A stretch of 64,000 nucleotides of DNA from BOKZ01 sp040900165 (GTDB taxonomy: Bacteria; Patescibacteriota; UBA1384; 2-12-FULL-50-11), in assembly GCA_040900165.1 (NCBI GenBank), contig JBBDZM010000009.1, positions 1 through 64,000 on the forward strand, given 5' to 3'. Positions within the stretch are counted from its first letter, which is position 1. Each line of letters opens with the position of its first letter. Under the pieces are notes generated by a model. It was given only the letters and a program-made list of their open reading frames with translations. It made no database searches and had not been told where the DNA came from. Shown here one piece after another: positions 1-8,008 of the stretch. A program made the translations under genes and the position numbers.

Positions 1-21
1 TCACGATAATGACTAAAATTC

Positions 22-83
22 ACTATTCTCACGCAAGGGTTCGAATAGTAGAGTTTTATTCAAGGTAAATAGGTTGAATAAAA
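22..83 (+). promoter_or_regulatory. Two hairpins in the rpoA leader
   Basis: Two inverted repeats precede rpoA. The first pairs ACTATTC (22-28) with GAATAGT (43-49). The second pairs TTTTATTCAA (54-63) with TTGAATAAAA (74-83), a perfect 10-bp stem with a 10-nt loop. They could be a terminator for an upstream gene or a leader structure for the rpoA operon; there is no U-tract to decide. No coding region is visible in bases 1-127. Confidence 0.4.
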
Positions 84-127
84 GTGATAAAAACAATATA
101 ATATCTAAGCAAACATTTGGAGGATAT

Positions 128-958
128 ATGTCTTACAAACTATCAGAAGTAGCATTAATGCAAGTCAAGCAAGAACAAGCCGCGGACAACACGGCCACAT
201 TTGTGGTTGAACCGTTATCGCCGGGTTTTGGATTAACAATTGGTAACGCTATGCGCCGGGTATTGCTGTCGTCTCTTGAAGGCGCCGCCATTACCTCGAT
301 CCGTATCGAAGGCGTTAGCCATGAATTTTCAACGATCAAGGGTATCAAACAAGACGTTGTTGATATTATTCTTAACCTTAAGCAAGTTCGAGTAAAACTT
401 CAGGGCGATGAGTCCCAAGTAATTGTTCTCGAGTCCAAGGGCGGCAAAAAAGTTAAGGCTGGTGATTTCAAGTGCCCAACCGGCGTTGAGATCCTTAATA
501 AAGACCTGGAGATCGCTGAGGTTACTGGTAGCGGCAAACTACTACTGGAAGCAACCATCGAACGCGGCCGTGGTTACGTTCCAACCGAACTTCGTAAAGA
601 AGAAAAACTACCAATCGGTGTTATCTCGATCGATGCGGCTTTCTCGCCAGTTAGAAAAGTTAACTTTACCACCGAGAATACTCGTGTTGGTAAGATGACT
701 AACTTCGATAAATTAATTCTAGAGATCGAAACTGACGGCTCAATAACCCCACAGCAGGCAATGGAACAGTCATCTGGAATTATCGTTGACCATTTCTCGG
801 TCATCGCTGGTAACCAGTCCGCCGTAGTTGAACAAGTTAATGCTGATGACACCACTGTTGAGTCAATCGAGCAAAAACCCAAGAAAGCCCCCACCCAAGG
901 TCGAGAAGCCAAAGCTAAAAAATCCGTCAAAACCGAGACCAAAAAGTCAGCCAAGTAA
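128..958 (+). CDS. rpoA: DNA-directed RNA polymerase subunit alpha, lacking the C-terminal domain
   Basis: 276 residues from the ATG at 128, chosen because GGAGG (119-123) precedes it; an upstream TTG at 74 would add 18 residues and lies inside a hairpin. The N-terminal assembly domain, which dimerises and binds beta and beta-prime, is complete to about residue 230. After that comes only a Lys/Ala/Thr-rich tail, not the helix-hairpin-helix C-terminal domain that normally contacts UP elements and activators. It heads rpoA-rplQ-rplM-rpsI with short spacing, as in many bacteria. The family identity is certain. The missing domain is read directly from the sequence, and no frameshift or downstream remnant is visible. 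Confidence 0.97.
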   Translation: MSYKLSEVALMQVKQEQAADNTATFVVEPLSPGFGLTIGNAMRRVLLSSLEGAAITSIRIEGVSHEFSTIKGIKQDVVDIILNLKQVRVKLQGDESQVIVLESKGGKKVKAGDFKCPTGVEILNKDLEIAEVTGSGKLLLEATIERGRGYVPTELRKEEKLPIGVISIDAAFSPVRKVNFTTENTRVGKMTNFDKLILEIETDGSITPQQAMEQSSGIIVDHFSVIAGNQSAVVEQVNADDTTVESIEQKPKKAPTQGREAKAKKSVKTETKKSAK

Positions 959-965
959 GATTTAG

Positions 966-1412
966 ATGAAACGGACACTCCGTGCACAAGCTGATTTCCA
1001 ATCGACACTTCTGCGTAATCAGCTTACTTCGCTTGTGCTCTACGAGTCCGTTACAACTACCAAAAGCAAAGCCAAAAAATTAATTGCCTTCGCTAATCAC
1101 TTTTTCAACCGAGTTGTTCCGGCTGATCTTAATTCAAAACGATTAGCGGCGGCCACGTTGTTTGATAAAAATGCCCAAGAGAAAGTATTTGAGGAAATTC
1201 TGCCACGCTATGGCAAGACCGACACAACTTTTGTCCGACATTTCCGAGTTTTGCCCCGCAAAGGCGATAGTGCCGAGATGGTAATGGTGAGCTTAATTAA
1301 AACCCTCCAAGCTCAGAAAACTAAGTTGGTTGATCCGGCCAAACCAGTTGCCGATACCAAACCAGTCACTAAAAAAGCTCCTAAGAATGCCCCTAAGAAA
1401 GAGAGCAAATAA
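966..1412 (+). CDS. rplQ: 50S ribosomal protein L17
   Basis: 148 residues. The bL17 domain spans about residues 1-115 and includes the typical start MKRTLRAQADFQSTLLRNQL. A Lys/Pro/Ala-rich tail of about 30 residues follows, making it longer than the E. coli protein (127 residues). bL17 binds 23S rRNA near the exit tunnel. It starts 7 nt after rpoA and its TAA overlaps the rplM ATG by one base, so it is cotranscribed and probably translationally coupled. Confidence 0.96.
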   Translation: MKRTLRAQADFQSTLLRNQLTSLVLYESVTTTKSKAKKLIAFANHFFNRVVPADLNSKRLAAATLFDKNAQEKVFEEILPRYGKTDTTFVRHFRVLPRKGDSAEMVMVSLIKTLQAQKTKLVDPAKPVADTKPVTKKAPKNAPKKESK

Positions 1413-1771
1413 TGGAACGCTCTACTCACACTATCGATGCTAGCGGCAAGGTCCTTGGGCGCTTAGCCACCGAAATCGCGGTTTTACTACGCGGCAAGAA
1501 CAAAGTTGGATTTACCTTCCACCAAGACCACGGCGACAAGGTTGTTGTGACTAACGCCGATAAAGTCACCGTTACTGGCCGCAAAGCCAAGCAAAAAATG
1601 TACTATCGTCACTCTGGTTACCCAGGTGGTCTCAAAGAAATGAGCTATGAAAAACTTCAGTCCCAACATCCCGAGCGAATTATTGAGCTAGCCGTTAAAA
1701 CAATGCTTCCTGACAACCGTCTCAGAAAAGGTTGGATGAAACGCCTTAGCGTAAAGAAGGGGGCTAACTAA
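1412..1771 (+). CDS. rplM: 50S ribosomal protein L13
   Basis: 119 residues, shorter than the roughly 142 of E. coli. The uL13 core is clear: HTIDASGKVLGRLATEIAVL at the start and a YRHSGYPGG motif near residue 67. The missing length is at the N-terminus, before the first strand, typical of compact genomes. It overlaps rplQ by one base (TAATG) and rpsI by one base. uL13 is an early assembly protein of the large subunit. Confidence 0.96.
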   Translation: MERSTHTIDASGKVLGRLATEIAVLLRGKNKVGFTFHQDHGDKVVVTNADKVTVTGRKAKQKMYYRHSGYPGGLKEMSYEKLQSQHPERIIELAVKTMLPDNRLRKGWMKRLSVKKGAN

Positions 1772-2145
1772 TGGCTGTAGCAAGTTTTTTTAAAGGCGTT
1801 GGTCGCCGCAAGACAACAGTCGCCCAGATCCGCCTAAATTCGGGTAACGGTAGTTTTGCTTTTAATGGATTAGAGCGAGAGTTGCCTCAAAAAGTTAAAA
1901 ACGTTCTGATGATCGTTGATAAGCTTGGGTCGGTTAATATTTCGGCCATTGTTCGCGGCGGCGGTAAAACCGGCCAAGTAGACGCGATTGTTTTGGGCGT
2001 TGCCCGAGCATTAGTCGATCTCAACCCGGACTTTCGCTCAGGTTTGCGTAAAGCTGGTTTTCTAACCCGCGATGGCCGCAAAAAAGAGCGCAAGAAACCG
2101 GGTTTGAAAAAAGCTCGTCGCGCACCGCAGTGGGCAAAACGCTAA
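1771..2145 (+). CDS. rpsI: 30S ribosomal protein S9
   Basis: 124 residues with the full uS9 signature: GRRKTTVAQIRL near the start, GGGKTGQVDAI mid-protein, and the basic tail ending QWAKR that reaches the decoding centre. The usual ending is KR, as here. It is the last gene of the rpoA-rplQ-rplM-rpsI run. The next gene starts 36 nt downstream behind its own -10 element. Confidence 0.97.
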   Translation: MAVASFFKGVGRRKTTVAQIRLNSGNGSFAFNGLERELPQKVKNVLMIVDKLGSVNISAIVRGGGKTGQVDAIVLGVARALVDLNPDFRSGLRKAGFLTRDGRKKERKKPGLKKARRAPQWAKR

Positions 2146-2169
2146 AGTCGCAATTCATTTTTACTCTGC

Positions 2170-2175
2170 TAAGAT
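2170..2175 (+). promoter_or_regulatory. -10 element of a leaderless exonuclease gene
   Basis: TAAGAT is followed by exactly 6 nt and then ATG at 2182. That places the expected transcription start at the start codon. The -35 is weak. There is no Shine-Dalgarno sequence. Confidence 0.5.
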
Positions 2176-2181
2176 GCGGAT

Positions 2182-2883
2182 ATGTCCGCATTAATACTCG
2201 ATATTGAAACCGCTGGGTTTCCCGCAAACAAATTTGATAAAGCGACAACCAAGCTAATCCAACAAAAACTTCTTAAGGAATTGGCTGACGACCCAGATAA
2301 AAATGCCGAAGAATTTTTCGGTCTTTCGCCGTATACTGGCCAGATCGTGGCAATCGGTACCGTTGACAGCGAATCCAAACGCGGCGCGGTCTATTATTTG
2401 GATCCAACCGGCAATACCGATGACAAAGAGCAGGAGGGAGTCGTTTTTCGCTCGTTTATAACCGAGGCGGAGCTTTTAGCAAAATTTTGGGATTTAGCCG
2501 ATAAATACGATACGTTCGTCACCTTCAATGGCCGGACTTTTGACTTGCCGTTTTTGAATATTCGCTCGGCAATTAATAAAATCAAACCGTCAAAGGACTT
2601 AATGCAAGGTCGGTATCTTTATCAGCAGAGAGGCGTAACGCATATCGACGTCTACGACCAACTAACTTATTACGGCGGCTTTCGCTTTACGACTGGCGGA
2701 TCGCTCCATATGGCTTGCCAGGCGTTTGGGATATCGACACCTAAAGAAGGCGATGTCGATGGTTCCAAGGTAACACCGATGTTTGAAGCCGGACGTTACC
2801 GCGAAATTGCCGAGTATAATGCCCGAGATATCCGGGCAACTAAGGAACTTTACAGTTTCTGGCGCAACTATTTAGCGCTCTAA
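2182..2883 (+). CDS. Predicted 3'-5' exonuclease (DnaQ-like/RNase H fold, PolB-exo2 type)
   Basis: 233 residues. The metal-binding motifs of a DEDDy exonuclease are visible: DIET at residues 6-9, FNGRTFDLPFL around 114-124, and YNARDI near residue 212, where Tyr and Asp form the last motif. The family (DNA polymerase B exonuclease 2-like) trims 3' ends of DNA or RNA; its substrate is unknown here. It follows the ribosomal operon but has its own -10, with ATG at the inferred transcription start. Assignment to the fold is firm, but the physiological role is not. Confidence 0.8.
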   Translation: MSALILDIETAGFPANKFDKATTKLIQQKLLKELADDPDKNAEEFFGLSPYTGQIVAIGTVDSESKRGAVYYLDPTGNTDDKEQEGVVFRSFITEAELLAKFWDLADKYDTFVTFNGRTFDLPFLNIRSAINKIKPSKDLMQGRYLYQQRGVTHIDVYDQLTYYGGFRFTTGGSLHMACQAFGISTPKEGDVDGSKVTPMFEAGRYREIAEYNARDIRATKELYSFWRNYLAL

Positions 2884-2936
2884 ACTTGAAATAACATCTT
2901 TGAAAAGGGAAAATTACCAGTAGAGGATTACCAAAA

Positions 2937-3263
2937 GTGAAACAGAAACTTGAGCAGCTCAATCAATCGTACAAAAAAGCCCTCGGGCTGGTTCTTCAAA
3001 AGGAATACTCCGGTGAAGGAGTAATTGTTGAGGATGTTCTACTAGATTCGTCGATGCAACACGGCCGAGCTTGGTTAATTTGTAGTAACTCCCAGCTAAT
3101 CGATATCCAAAAGCATCGTGGCGCAATTCAAGCTAATGTTCAAAAATATCTCCAAACCCGTAATACACCGAAAATCGAGTTTCTACTGCGTGACGGCTAT
3201 CTTGGCAAAATGGAAGAGTTGTTTGAAAAAGTTGAGTCGGAACTACCTAAAGATGAAAACTAA
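2937..3263 (+). CDS. rbfA: Ribosome-binding factor A-like protein
   Basis: 108 residues from a GTG start. The pattern fits the RbfA KH-like fold: a central strand GVIVEDVLLDSS, a helix with HRGAIQANVQKYLQTR, a strand PKIEFLLRDGY, then a helix KMEELFEKVE. That ending resembles RbfA, where a P.L.F..D segment is followed by a helix carrying the substrate-facing Glu. RbfA matures the 30S subunit by acting on the 5' end of 16S rRNA. An AGAGGA sequence lies about 10 nt upstream. The match is by pattern and not strong in identity. Confidence 0.65.
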   Translation: MKQKLEQLNQSYKKALGLVLQKEYSGEGVIVEDVLLDSSMQHGRAWLICSNSQLIDIQKHRGAIQANVQKYLQTRNTPKIEFLLRDGYLGKMEELFEKVESELPKDEN

Positions 3264-3633
3264 GGTATTGGTCTTTCTAATTTTTACCGTCACGTTGTTT
3301 GCAATTGGTACGCTGGTAACAATCCTTTTTAATATGCCCCCCGATAATCGTTCGGTGTTAGCAATGTTCTATACCTGTGTGTTTTTGTTGATATTTGGCG
3401 CAGTCTTTTTTATTGGCTACGGCGTTAACCACTACCGCTTTCAGGCCCTGCCGCCGTGGCAACAAACGGCATCAGTTTTTCGCTACGGTGCGCTACTTGG
3501 GTTATTTGTGGTGCTCAACCTACTAGTTAGCGCTTACGTTGGGCTTAGCTGGCCGTTGTTTATCGTTCTTGGAGTGCTGGTAGTTCTAGCAGAGGTACTT
3601 TGGCGAAAGCGCGCTAATATTAAACTGCCATGA
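3253..3633 (+). CDS. Small polytopic membrane protein of unknown function
   Basis: 126 residues from the ATG at 3253, which overlaps the upstream rbfA-like gene by 11 nt. Four hydrophobic segments are visible: about residues 5-25, 38-58, 80-102 and 104-120, followed by a basic tail (WRKRANIKLP). It is not a family I recognise. Its stop codon overlaps the pheS start (ATGA), so it lies in one transcription unit with pheS and pheT. A longer reading from 3118 would overlap the upstream gene almost fully and was rejected. Confidence 0.7.
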   Translation: MKTKVLVFLIFTVTLFAIGTLVTILFNMPPDNRSVLAMFYTCVFLLIFGAVFFIGYGVNHYRFQALPPWQQTASVFRYGALLGLFVVLNLLVSAYVGLSWPLFIVLGVLVVLAEVLWRKRANIKLP

Positions 3634-4310
3634 CCGGCCATCTTCACCCCCTTACGGTGACGACAAATAGAATCGTCGAGTACTTTCGACCTTATGGCTT
3701 TGAGGTGGTTTTGGGTAATGAAGTGGTTACCACTAAAGATAATTTTGACTCACTCAACATCCCGGAGAATCATCCAGCTCGAGCCCAGTTCGATACTTTC
3801 TATTTGGAGGACGGACGGACCCTCCGGGCCCATCTGACATCGCTATATTTAAACACAATGAAAAAACGCCAGCCGCCCGTACGGTTATTATTCCCTGGCC
3901 GGGCTTTTCGTAATGAAGCTACCGACTCAACCCATCATCACACCTTCCATCAGATTGATGGATTAGTGATTGATGAAAAAACCAATCTCGGCAACCTTGT
4001 TGCCACATTAGAAGGGTTGATGAAACACCTCCTTGGCAACAAATTGGAGTTTCGTATTCGCTCCAGTTATTTTCCCTTTACTGAGCCGAGTATTGAGCTG
4101 GATGTGAAACGGCCTGGCGGTGACTGGTTAGAGATGTTGGGTGCGGGGATGGTTAACCCAAACGTGATCCGTTACTACGGGCTAGACCCGGATAAATACC
4201 AAGGATATGCCTTTGGCATGGGGATTGAGCGAGTCCTTAATGTTGCCAGCGGCGTTGATGATGTCCGGCATAACTTGTCGGGTAGCTATCTGTATTTGGG
4301 ACAATTTTGA
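3630..4310 (+). CDS. pheS: Phenylalanyl-tRNA synthetase alpha subunit, short form
   Basis: 226 residues against the usual 320-350. The N-terminal tRNA-binding coiled coil is absent, and the protein begins directly at the class II catalytic core (HPLTVTTNRIVEYF). Motif 2 (FPGRAFRNEATDSTHH), the phenylalanine-pocket strand and motif 3 (GYAFGMGIERVL) are intact, so aminoacylation chemistry should be preserved. It overlaps the preceding membrane gene by ATGA and is followed by pheT after 22 nt. The coding frame shows no earlier start that would restore the coiled coil. Confidence 0.93.
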   Translation: MTGHLHPLTVTTNRIVEYFRPYGFEVVLGNEVVTTKDNFDSLNIPENHPARAQFDTFYLEDGRTLRAHLTSLYLNTMKKRQPPVRLLFPGRAFRNEATDSTHHHTFHQIDGLVIDEKTNLGNLVATLEGLMKHLLGNKLEFRIRSSYFPFTEPSIELDVKRPGGDWLEMLGAGMVNPNVIRYYGLDPDKYQGYAFGMGIERVLNVASGVDDVRHNLSGSYLYLGQF

Positions 4311-4311
4311 T

Positions 4312-4336
4312 GGGTTATTTAAGAGGACTTACATGA
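4312..4336 (+). promoter_or_regulatory. Leader mini-ORF MGYLRGLT coupled to pheT
   Basis: The gap between pheS and pheT holds an ATG that reads MGYLRGLT and stops at a TGA overlapping the pheT ATG. Almost the same bases (ATGGGTTATTTA, then GAGGACT) recur before ybeY at 40234, where they read MGYLED-stop. The GAGG inside the mini-ORF can serve as the Shine-Dalgarno sequence of pheT. Confidence 0.4.
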
Positions 4337-5517
4337 AAGTATTAATCACCGATTTAAAAAAATATTTGCCCAAACTCAGCTGGAGCAACGAACAGTTGGC
4401 CCAAAAATTATCGGCAATCGGTCATGAAACCGATGTTGTTGGCAACAAGTTAGATATCAAGCTCACCAGCAACCGTAAAGATTGCGAAAAATTGGAGTAT
4501 CTAGCCTTTGATCTGGCCGGGCTGTACCCGGAGCTTGGTTCAAACGGCAATTTAATTAGCTTTAAACCTGGCAAAACCATTCCAGTGACGCTGGAGAAAA
4601 TTAATAAGATTCTTGGTAGCAGCCTATCGATAGGAGACTACCAGAAAATTGAACGAATTGGGTTCTCAATCGGCGATAACGCCGTAATCGTTCCGGATTT
4701 CCGGACCGATATAAGTGAGGGTGCTGATATCGCCGAGGAAGTATTTCGGTTTATTGGAGTATCCGCCTTGAAAATCGAGCCGCTCTCAAAAGAACCGCCC
4801 AAGGAGTCTGGCCAGTTCCAATTTCTCAACGATATTCGATATGCGTTATTTACCGCGGGCGGCACGGAGACAAGTACAATATCGTTTCGCCGCAGCGGTG
4901 CCGTCAAAGTTAGTAATCCGTTCAGCAACAAGGAGCCGTATTTGCGAGCCGATTTGGTTGGAGGGCTACTAGAAACATTAGCGAAAAACCCATTTTCTCG
5001 CCGAAACATCTTCTATGAAATTGGCCAGGTTTTCAGGCCTGATGAAAAAACCTATCTTGGTATCGTCTTATCTGGCTATAAAAACCCCAACGACATCGTT
5101 GAAACTATCGCCAAGCAAATTGGCCAGCGCCTGGTGTTTAAAGCGGTTGGGGACGATCAATTGGCCCAATATTCTGTTAAACAACCCAACGTCTTAGTGG
5201 CCGAGATACCAGTAATTGAGCTGACCCCGAAAAAGATCGGCCCAACCATCTCCGCTCTACCCCAATTTACGAAAATTAGTAGTTTCCCGCCGTTGGTGCG
5301 GGAGATAACAGTTACGCCCGGGGATGGCACAGTGTTTATTAACAGCCTAACCAAAACATTTCCCGAGCTATTATTGGTCGAGCATATTGATAGCTACGTC
5401 AACCCGAACACCGGGACGACGAGCGATTCTTACCGAATGATTTTCCAAAAACACACCGGCAGCTTTACCAAGGATGAAATTTCACAAATTGACAATAAAA
5501 TCGTTGAGCTTCTGTAG
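4333..5517 (+). CDS. pheT: Phenylalanyl-tRNA synthetase beta subunit, minimal form without editing domain
   Basis: 394 residues against the usual ~800. Visible in order: a short B1-like start (residues 1-70), a B5-type DNA-binding-like domain (about 80-150, ending DISEGADIAEEVFRFIG), the catalytic-like B6/B7 region, and a C-terminal ferredoxin-like anticodon-binding domain (from about 320, FPPLVREITVT to the end). The B3/B4 editing module, which clears Tyr-tRNA(Phe), and the N-terminal EMAP-like domain are missing. ATG 4333 is used because GAGGA lies just upstream and an earlier reading overlaps pheS. It pairs with the short pheS. Confidence 0.9.
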   Translation: MKVLITDLKKYLPKLSWSNEQLAQKLSAIGHETDVVGNKLDIKLTSNRKDCEKLEYLAFDLAGLYPELGSNGNLISFKPGKTIPVTLEKINKILGSSLSIGDYQKIERIGFSIGDNAVIVPDFRTDISEGADIAEEVFRFIGVSALKIEPLSKEPPKESGQFQFLNDIRYALFTAGGTETSTISFRRSGAVKVSNPFSNKEPYLRADLVGGLLETLAKNPFSRRNIFYEIGQVFRPDEKTYLGIVLSGYKNPNDIVETIAKQIGQRLVFKAVGDDQLAQYSVKQPNVLVAEIPVIELTPKKIGPTISALPQFTKISSFPPLVREITVTPGDGTVFINSLTKTFPELLLVEHIDSYVNPNTGTTSDSYRMIFQKHTGSFTKDEISQIDNKIVELL

Positions 5518-5546
5518 GGATAATTTATCCGGTAAAATAATAAACG

Positions 5547-6917
5547 ATGAAACGAGTTTTGAGCAACAAAGTAGATCAGCTTGTCGGCAAAGATGTGATG
5601 ATGCAGGGCTGGGCGGCAACCGTTCGCGACCACTCTAAGGTACTGTTTATCGATCTGCGCGACCGAACCGGCTCGACTCAAGTAGTTTTCACTGGCGATA
5701 TCCTTGAGCAAGCAAGAAAAGTAACCGCCGAGTCTGTGATTACTATTGAGGGCACAGTCAGCGAACGTCCCCAGACGCTGGTTAACCCAAACCTAGTTAG
5801 TGGGAGCGTCGAGCTTCAAGCCAAAAAAATTGTCGTCGAGACAGCCGCTGACTCACTGCCGATACCGCTCGACGACCGATCGGTCTCAGAGGAGGCCCGG
5901 CTACGCTACCGCTATCTCGATTTGCGATCAAAAAAAATGGCTGAAAATATTCGGACACGCGCTAAGCTGAATAATTTCCAAAGGGACTATCTATCACGTA
6001 ACGACTTTACCGAAGTAGAGACACCGTACTTATCAAAATCGACCCCAGAAGGAGCTCGGGACTACTTAGTGCCGAGTCGGATCGATCCCGGAAAGTTCTA
6101 CGCCCTGCCGCAGTCACCCCAACAGTACAAACAGTTACTAATGGTTGCGGGGATGGAGCGCTACTTCCAAATAGTTCGTTGCTTTCGCGACGAAGACGCC
6201 CGGGGCGATCGTCAGCCGGAGTTCACCCAGCTCGATATTGAGCTTAGCTTTACTAATGAAGAAGAAATTATGGAGTTGGTTGAGCAGATGTATTTAGATT
6301 TAGTCCAGAAATTTTTCCCAGAAAAAATCTTAACCTTCAAAAAATTTCCCCGGTTGCGCTACGGTGAGGTGATCAAAGAGCACGGCAACGATCGTCCCGA
6401 TCTGCGCCAAGACAAAACTAATGATGACGAACTGGCCTTTGCCTTTATCGTCGATTTCCCATTGTTTGAGTGGAAAGAAAGCGAGAAACGCTTTGATGCT
6501 ACCCACCACCCCTTCACCAGTCCTCAAGCCGAATATGAGAATAATTTCGAGAAAAAACCCAAAGAAGCACTGGCAATGCAGTACGACCTAGTGCTAAACG
6601 GTAGCGAGATTGCCGGTGGCAGTATTAGAATCCACCGACCGGAAATTCTTCAGCGGGTTTTTGAATTTCTTGGTCATAAAATAGAAAAAGTTGAGCACGA
6701 CTTTGGACATATTCTTAACGCCTTCAAATACGGCGTGCCACCGCACGGCGGCATTGCCGTTGGGTTGGACAGACTCTATATGATTCTATTAAAAGAATCG
6801 ACAATTCGCGATGTGATTGCCTTTGCCAAGGCCGGCGATGGTAAAGACTTAATGATGAATGCACCTGACAGTGTTGAGCCAGCTCAACTAAAAGATTTGG
6901 GGATAAAACTTAACTGA
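5547..6917 (+). CDS. aspS: Aspartyl-tRNA synthetase (bacterial type lacking the GAD insertion)
   Basis: 456 residues against ~590 in most bacteria. The OB-fold anticodon domain (1-105), motif 2 (FRDEDARGDRQPEFTQLDIE, about 212-231) and motif 3 (GGIAVGLDRL, near 412) are bacterial in style. At the position where the ~130-residue GAD domain is normally inserted, after RYGEVIKEHGNDRPDLR, the chain passes straight to DELAFAFIVDFPLFEW. The insertion has been lost; this is not an archaeal-type enzyme. Whether it is discriminating for tRNA(Asp) or also charges tRNA(Asn) cannot be read here, as no gatCAB is in the window. Confidence 0.94.
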   Translation: MKRVLSNKVDQLVGKDVMMQGWAATVRDHSKVLFIDLRDRTGSTQVVFTGDILEQARKVTAESVITIEGTVSERPQTLVNPNLVSGSVELQAKKIVVETAADSLPIPLDDRSVSEEARLRYRYLDLRSKKMAENIRTRAKLNNFQRDYLSRNDFTEVETPYLSKSTPEGARDYLVPSRIDPGKFYALPQSPQQYKQLLMVAGMERYFQIVRCFRDEDARGDRQPEFTQLDIELSFTNEEEIMELVEQMYLDLVQKFFPEKILTFKKFPRLRYGEVIKEHGNDRPDLRQDKTNDDELAFAFIVDFPLFEWKESEKRFDATHHPFTSPQAEYENNFEKKPKEALAMQYDLVLNGSEIAGGSIRIHRPEILQRVFEFLGHKIEKVEHDFGHILNAFKYGVPPHGGIAVGLDRLYMILLKESTIRDVIAFAKAGDGKDLMMNAPDSVEPAQLKDLGIKLN

Positions 6918-7906
6918 TGGATGCGGCCAATTACACCCCCCAACTAACACCGCGGCTCAAAAAAAGAAAATTCAATCGGATATTTATAATCGTTTTTGCG
7001 ATTTCGCTATTTTTTTTGCAAGGGCGCAGCCAAACATTCGCCTCGCCAGCTGACGCTGTGTCGACACCGCCGACGACCCTTGATAATTTAACCAGCTACC
7101 TAACCGTGCCCAACGATACTCCAAACCCATTGATTTACGCCAAAAGTTATTTATTGATGGAGTCGGAAACGACTGAAGTAATTATCGGCAAGAATTTCGA
7201 TTTGTCCGTTCCAATTGCTTCCACAACCAAAATGGCCACGGCGCTATTAGCCCGCCAACTTTACTCGCTTGACGAAGTTGTAACTGTTAAGCGGTTCACC
7301 GCTGGCATCGGTGGCTCAACTATCGGCTTGGTTTACCAAGAAAAGGTAACAGTTGGGGACCTGCTCAAGGGTCTGTTAATCCAATCTGGAAACGATGCAG
7401 CCTTTGCTTTAGCCCAGCACTACAGCAACCAAAAAGACGATTACCAGTCGTTTGTCGCCAAAATGAACGAGTTCGTTAAAGAGCACGGCTTAAATAACAC
7501 CGTTTTTGGTGATCCAGCGGGACTAGACGACGAAATTGGTCGCTCAACCGCTCTTGATCTTGCTCATTTAGCCCGGTTATTGCTAAACGATCCAGTTCTG
7601 GCCGATATCGTTAAAACTAATGAAACAACAATCTACTCAACTAATCGATTACTTAGCCACGATTTAATTAGCTCAAACCGCTTGCTAGATTCTAGCTCAC
7701 CGTATTATCTACCTAGGGCGATTGGGGTGAAAACCGGTTTCACCTTGGATGCTGGACACTGCCTAGTGTCGGCCTATCAATCCAAACATGGCCTGCTTAT
7801 TGGGGTGGTTTTAAATACAATCGAGTTCACCACCACTGCCTCGGCCGCCGAATCGCAAAAGTTGCATCGTTGGGCAGATTACTACGTTGAAAATAAAGTT
7901 TATTAG
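6917..7906 (+). CDS. D-alanyl-D-alanine carboxypeptidase (peptidase S11, PBP5/DacA-like)
   Basis: 329 residues. An N-terminal membrane anchor or signal segment spans about residues 21-36. The three penicillin-binding motifs are intact: SxxK as S102-T-T-K105, SGN at 157-159, and KTG at 272-274. It removes the terminal D-Ala from peptidoglycan stem peptides outside the membrane, limiting cross-linking. The C-terminal beta-sandwich domain of PBP5 is absent or very short. The ATG overlaps the aspS TGA by one base, so the two are cotranscribed. Confidence 0.92.
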   Translation: MDAANYTPQLTPRLKKRKFNRIFIIVFAISLFFLQGRSQTFASPADAVSTPPTTLDNLTSYLTVPNDTPNPLIYAKSYLLMESETTEVIIGKNFDLSVPIASTTKMATALLARQLYSLDEVVTVKRFTAGIGGSTIGLVYQEKVTVGDLLKGLLIQSGNDAAFALAQHYSNQKDDYQSFVAKMNEFVKEHGLNNTVFGDPAGLDDEIGRSTALDLAHLARLLLNDPVLADIVKTNETTIYSTNRLLSHDLISSNRLLDSSSPYYLPRAIGVKTGFTLDAGHCLVSAYQSKHGLLIGVVLNTIEFTTTASAAESQKLHRWADYYVENKVY

Positions 7907-7925
7907 AAAAACTTACAAACACCCC

Positions 7926-7959
7926 TTGACATAATCTCTAATGAGTATATTTGTATAGA
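7926..7959 (+). promoter_or_regulatory. Candidate promoter of the MscS-like gene
   Basis: A consensus -35 TTGACA (7926-7931) is followed by AT-rich -10 candidates TATATT (7946-7951) and TATAGA (7954-7959). Neither has the ideal 17-nt spacing, so the exact -10 is uncertain. AAGGAG lies just before the ATG at 8009. Confidence 0.35.
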
Positions 7960-8008
7960 TTAGGGTAAATTAGTAATACAAAGAATATATTAGCGAAAGG
8001 AGTATTTT

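Noticed and set aside
574..1008. Long antisense frame opposite rpoA and similar antisense frames over leuS, ftsZ and nrdJ
   Set aside because: They mirror well-supported genes on the other strand and have no domain or ribosome-binding site.
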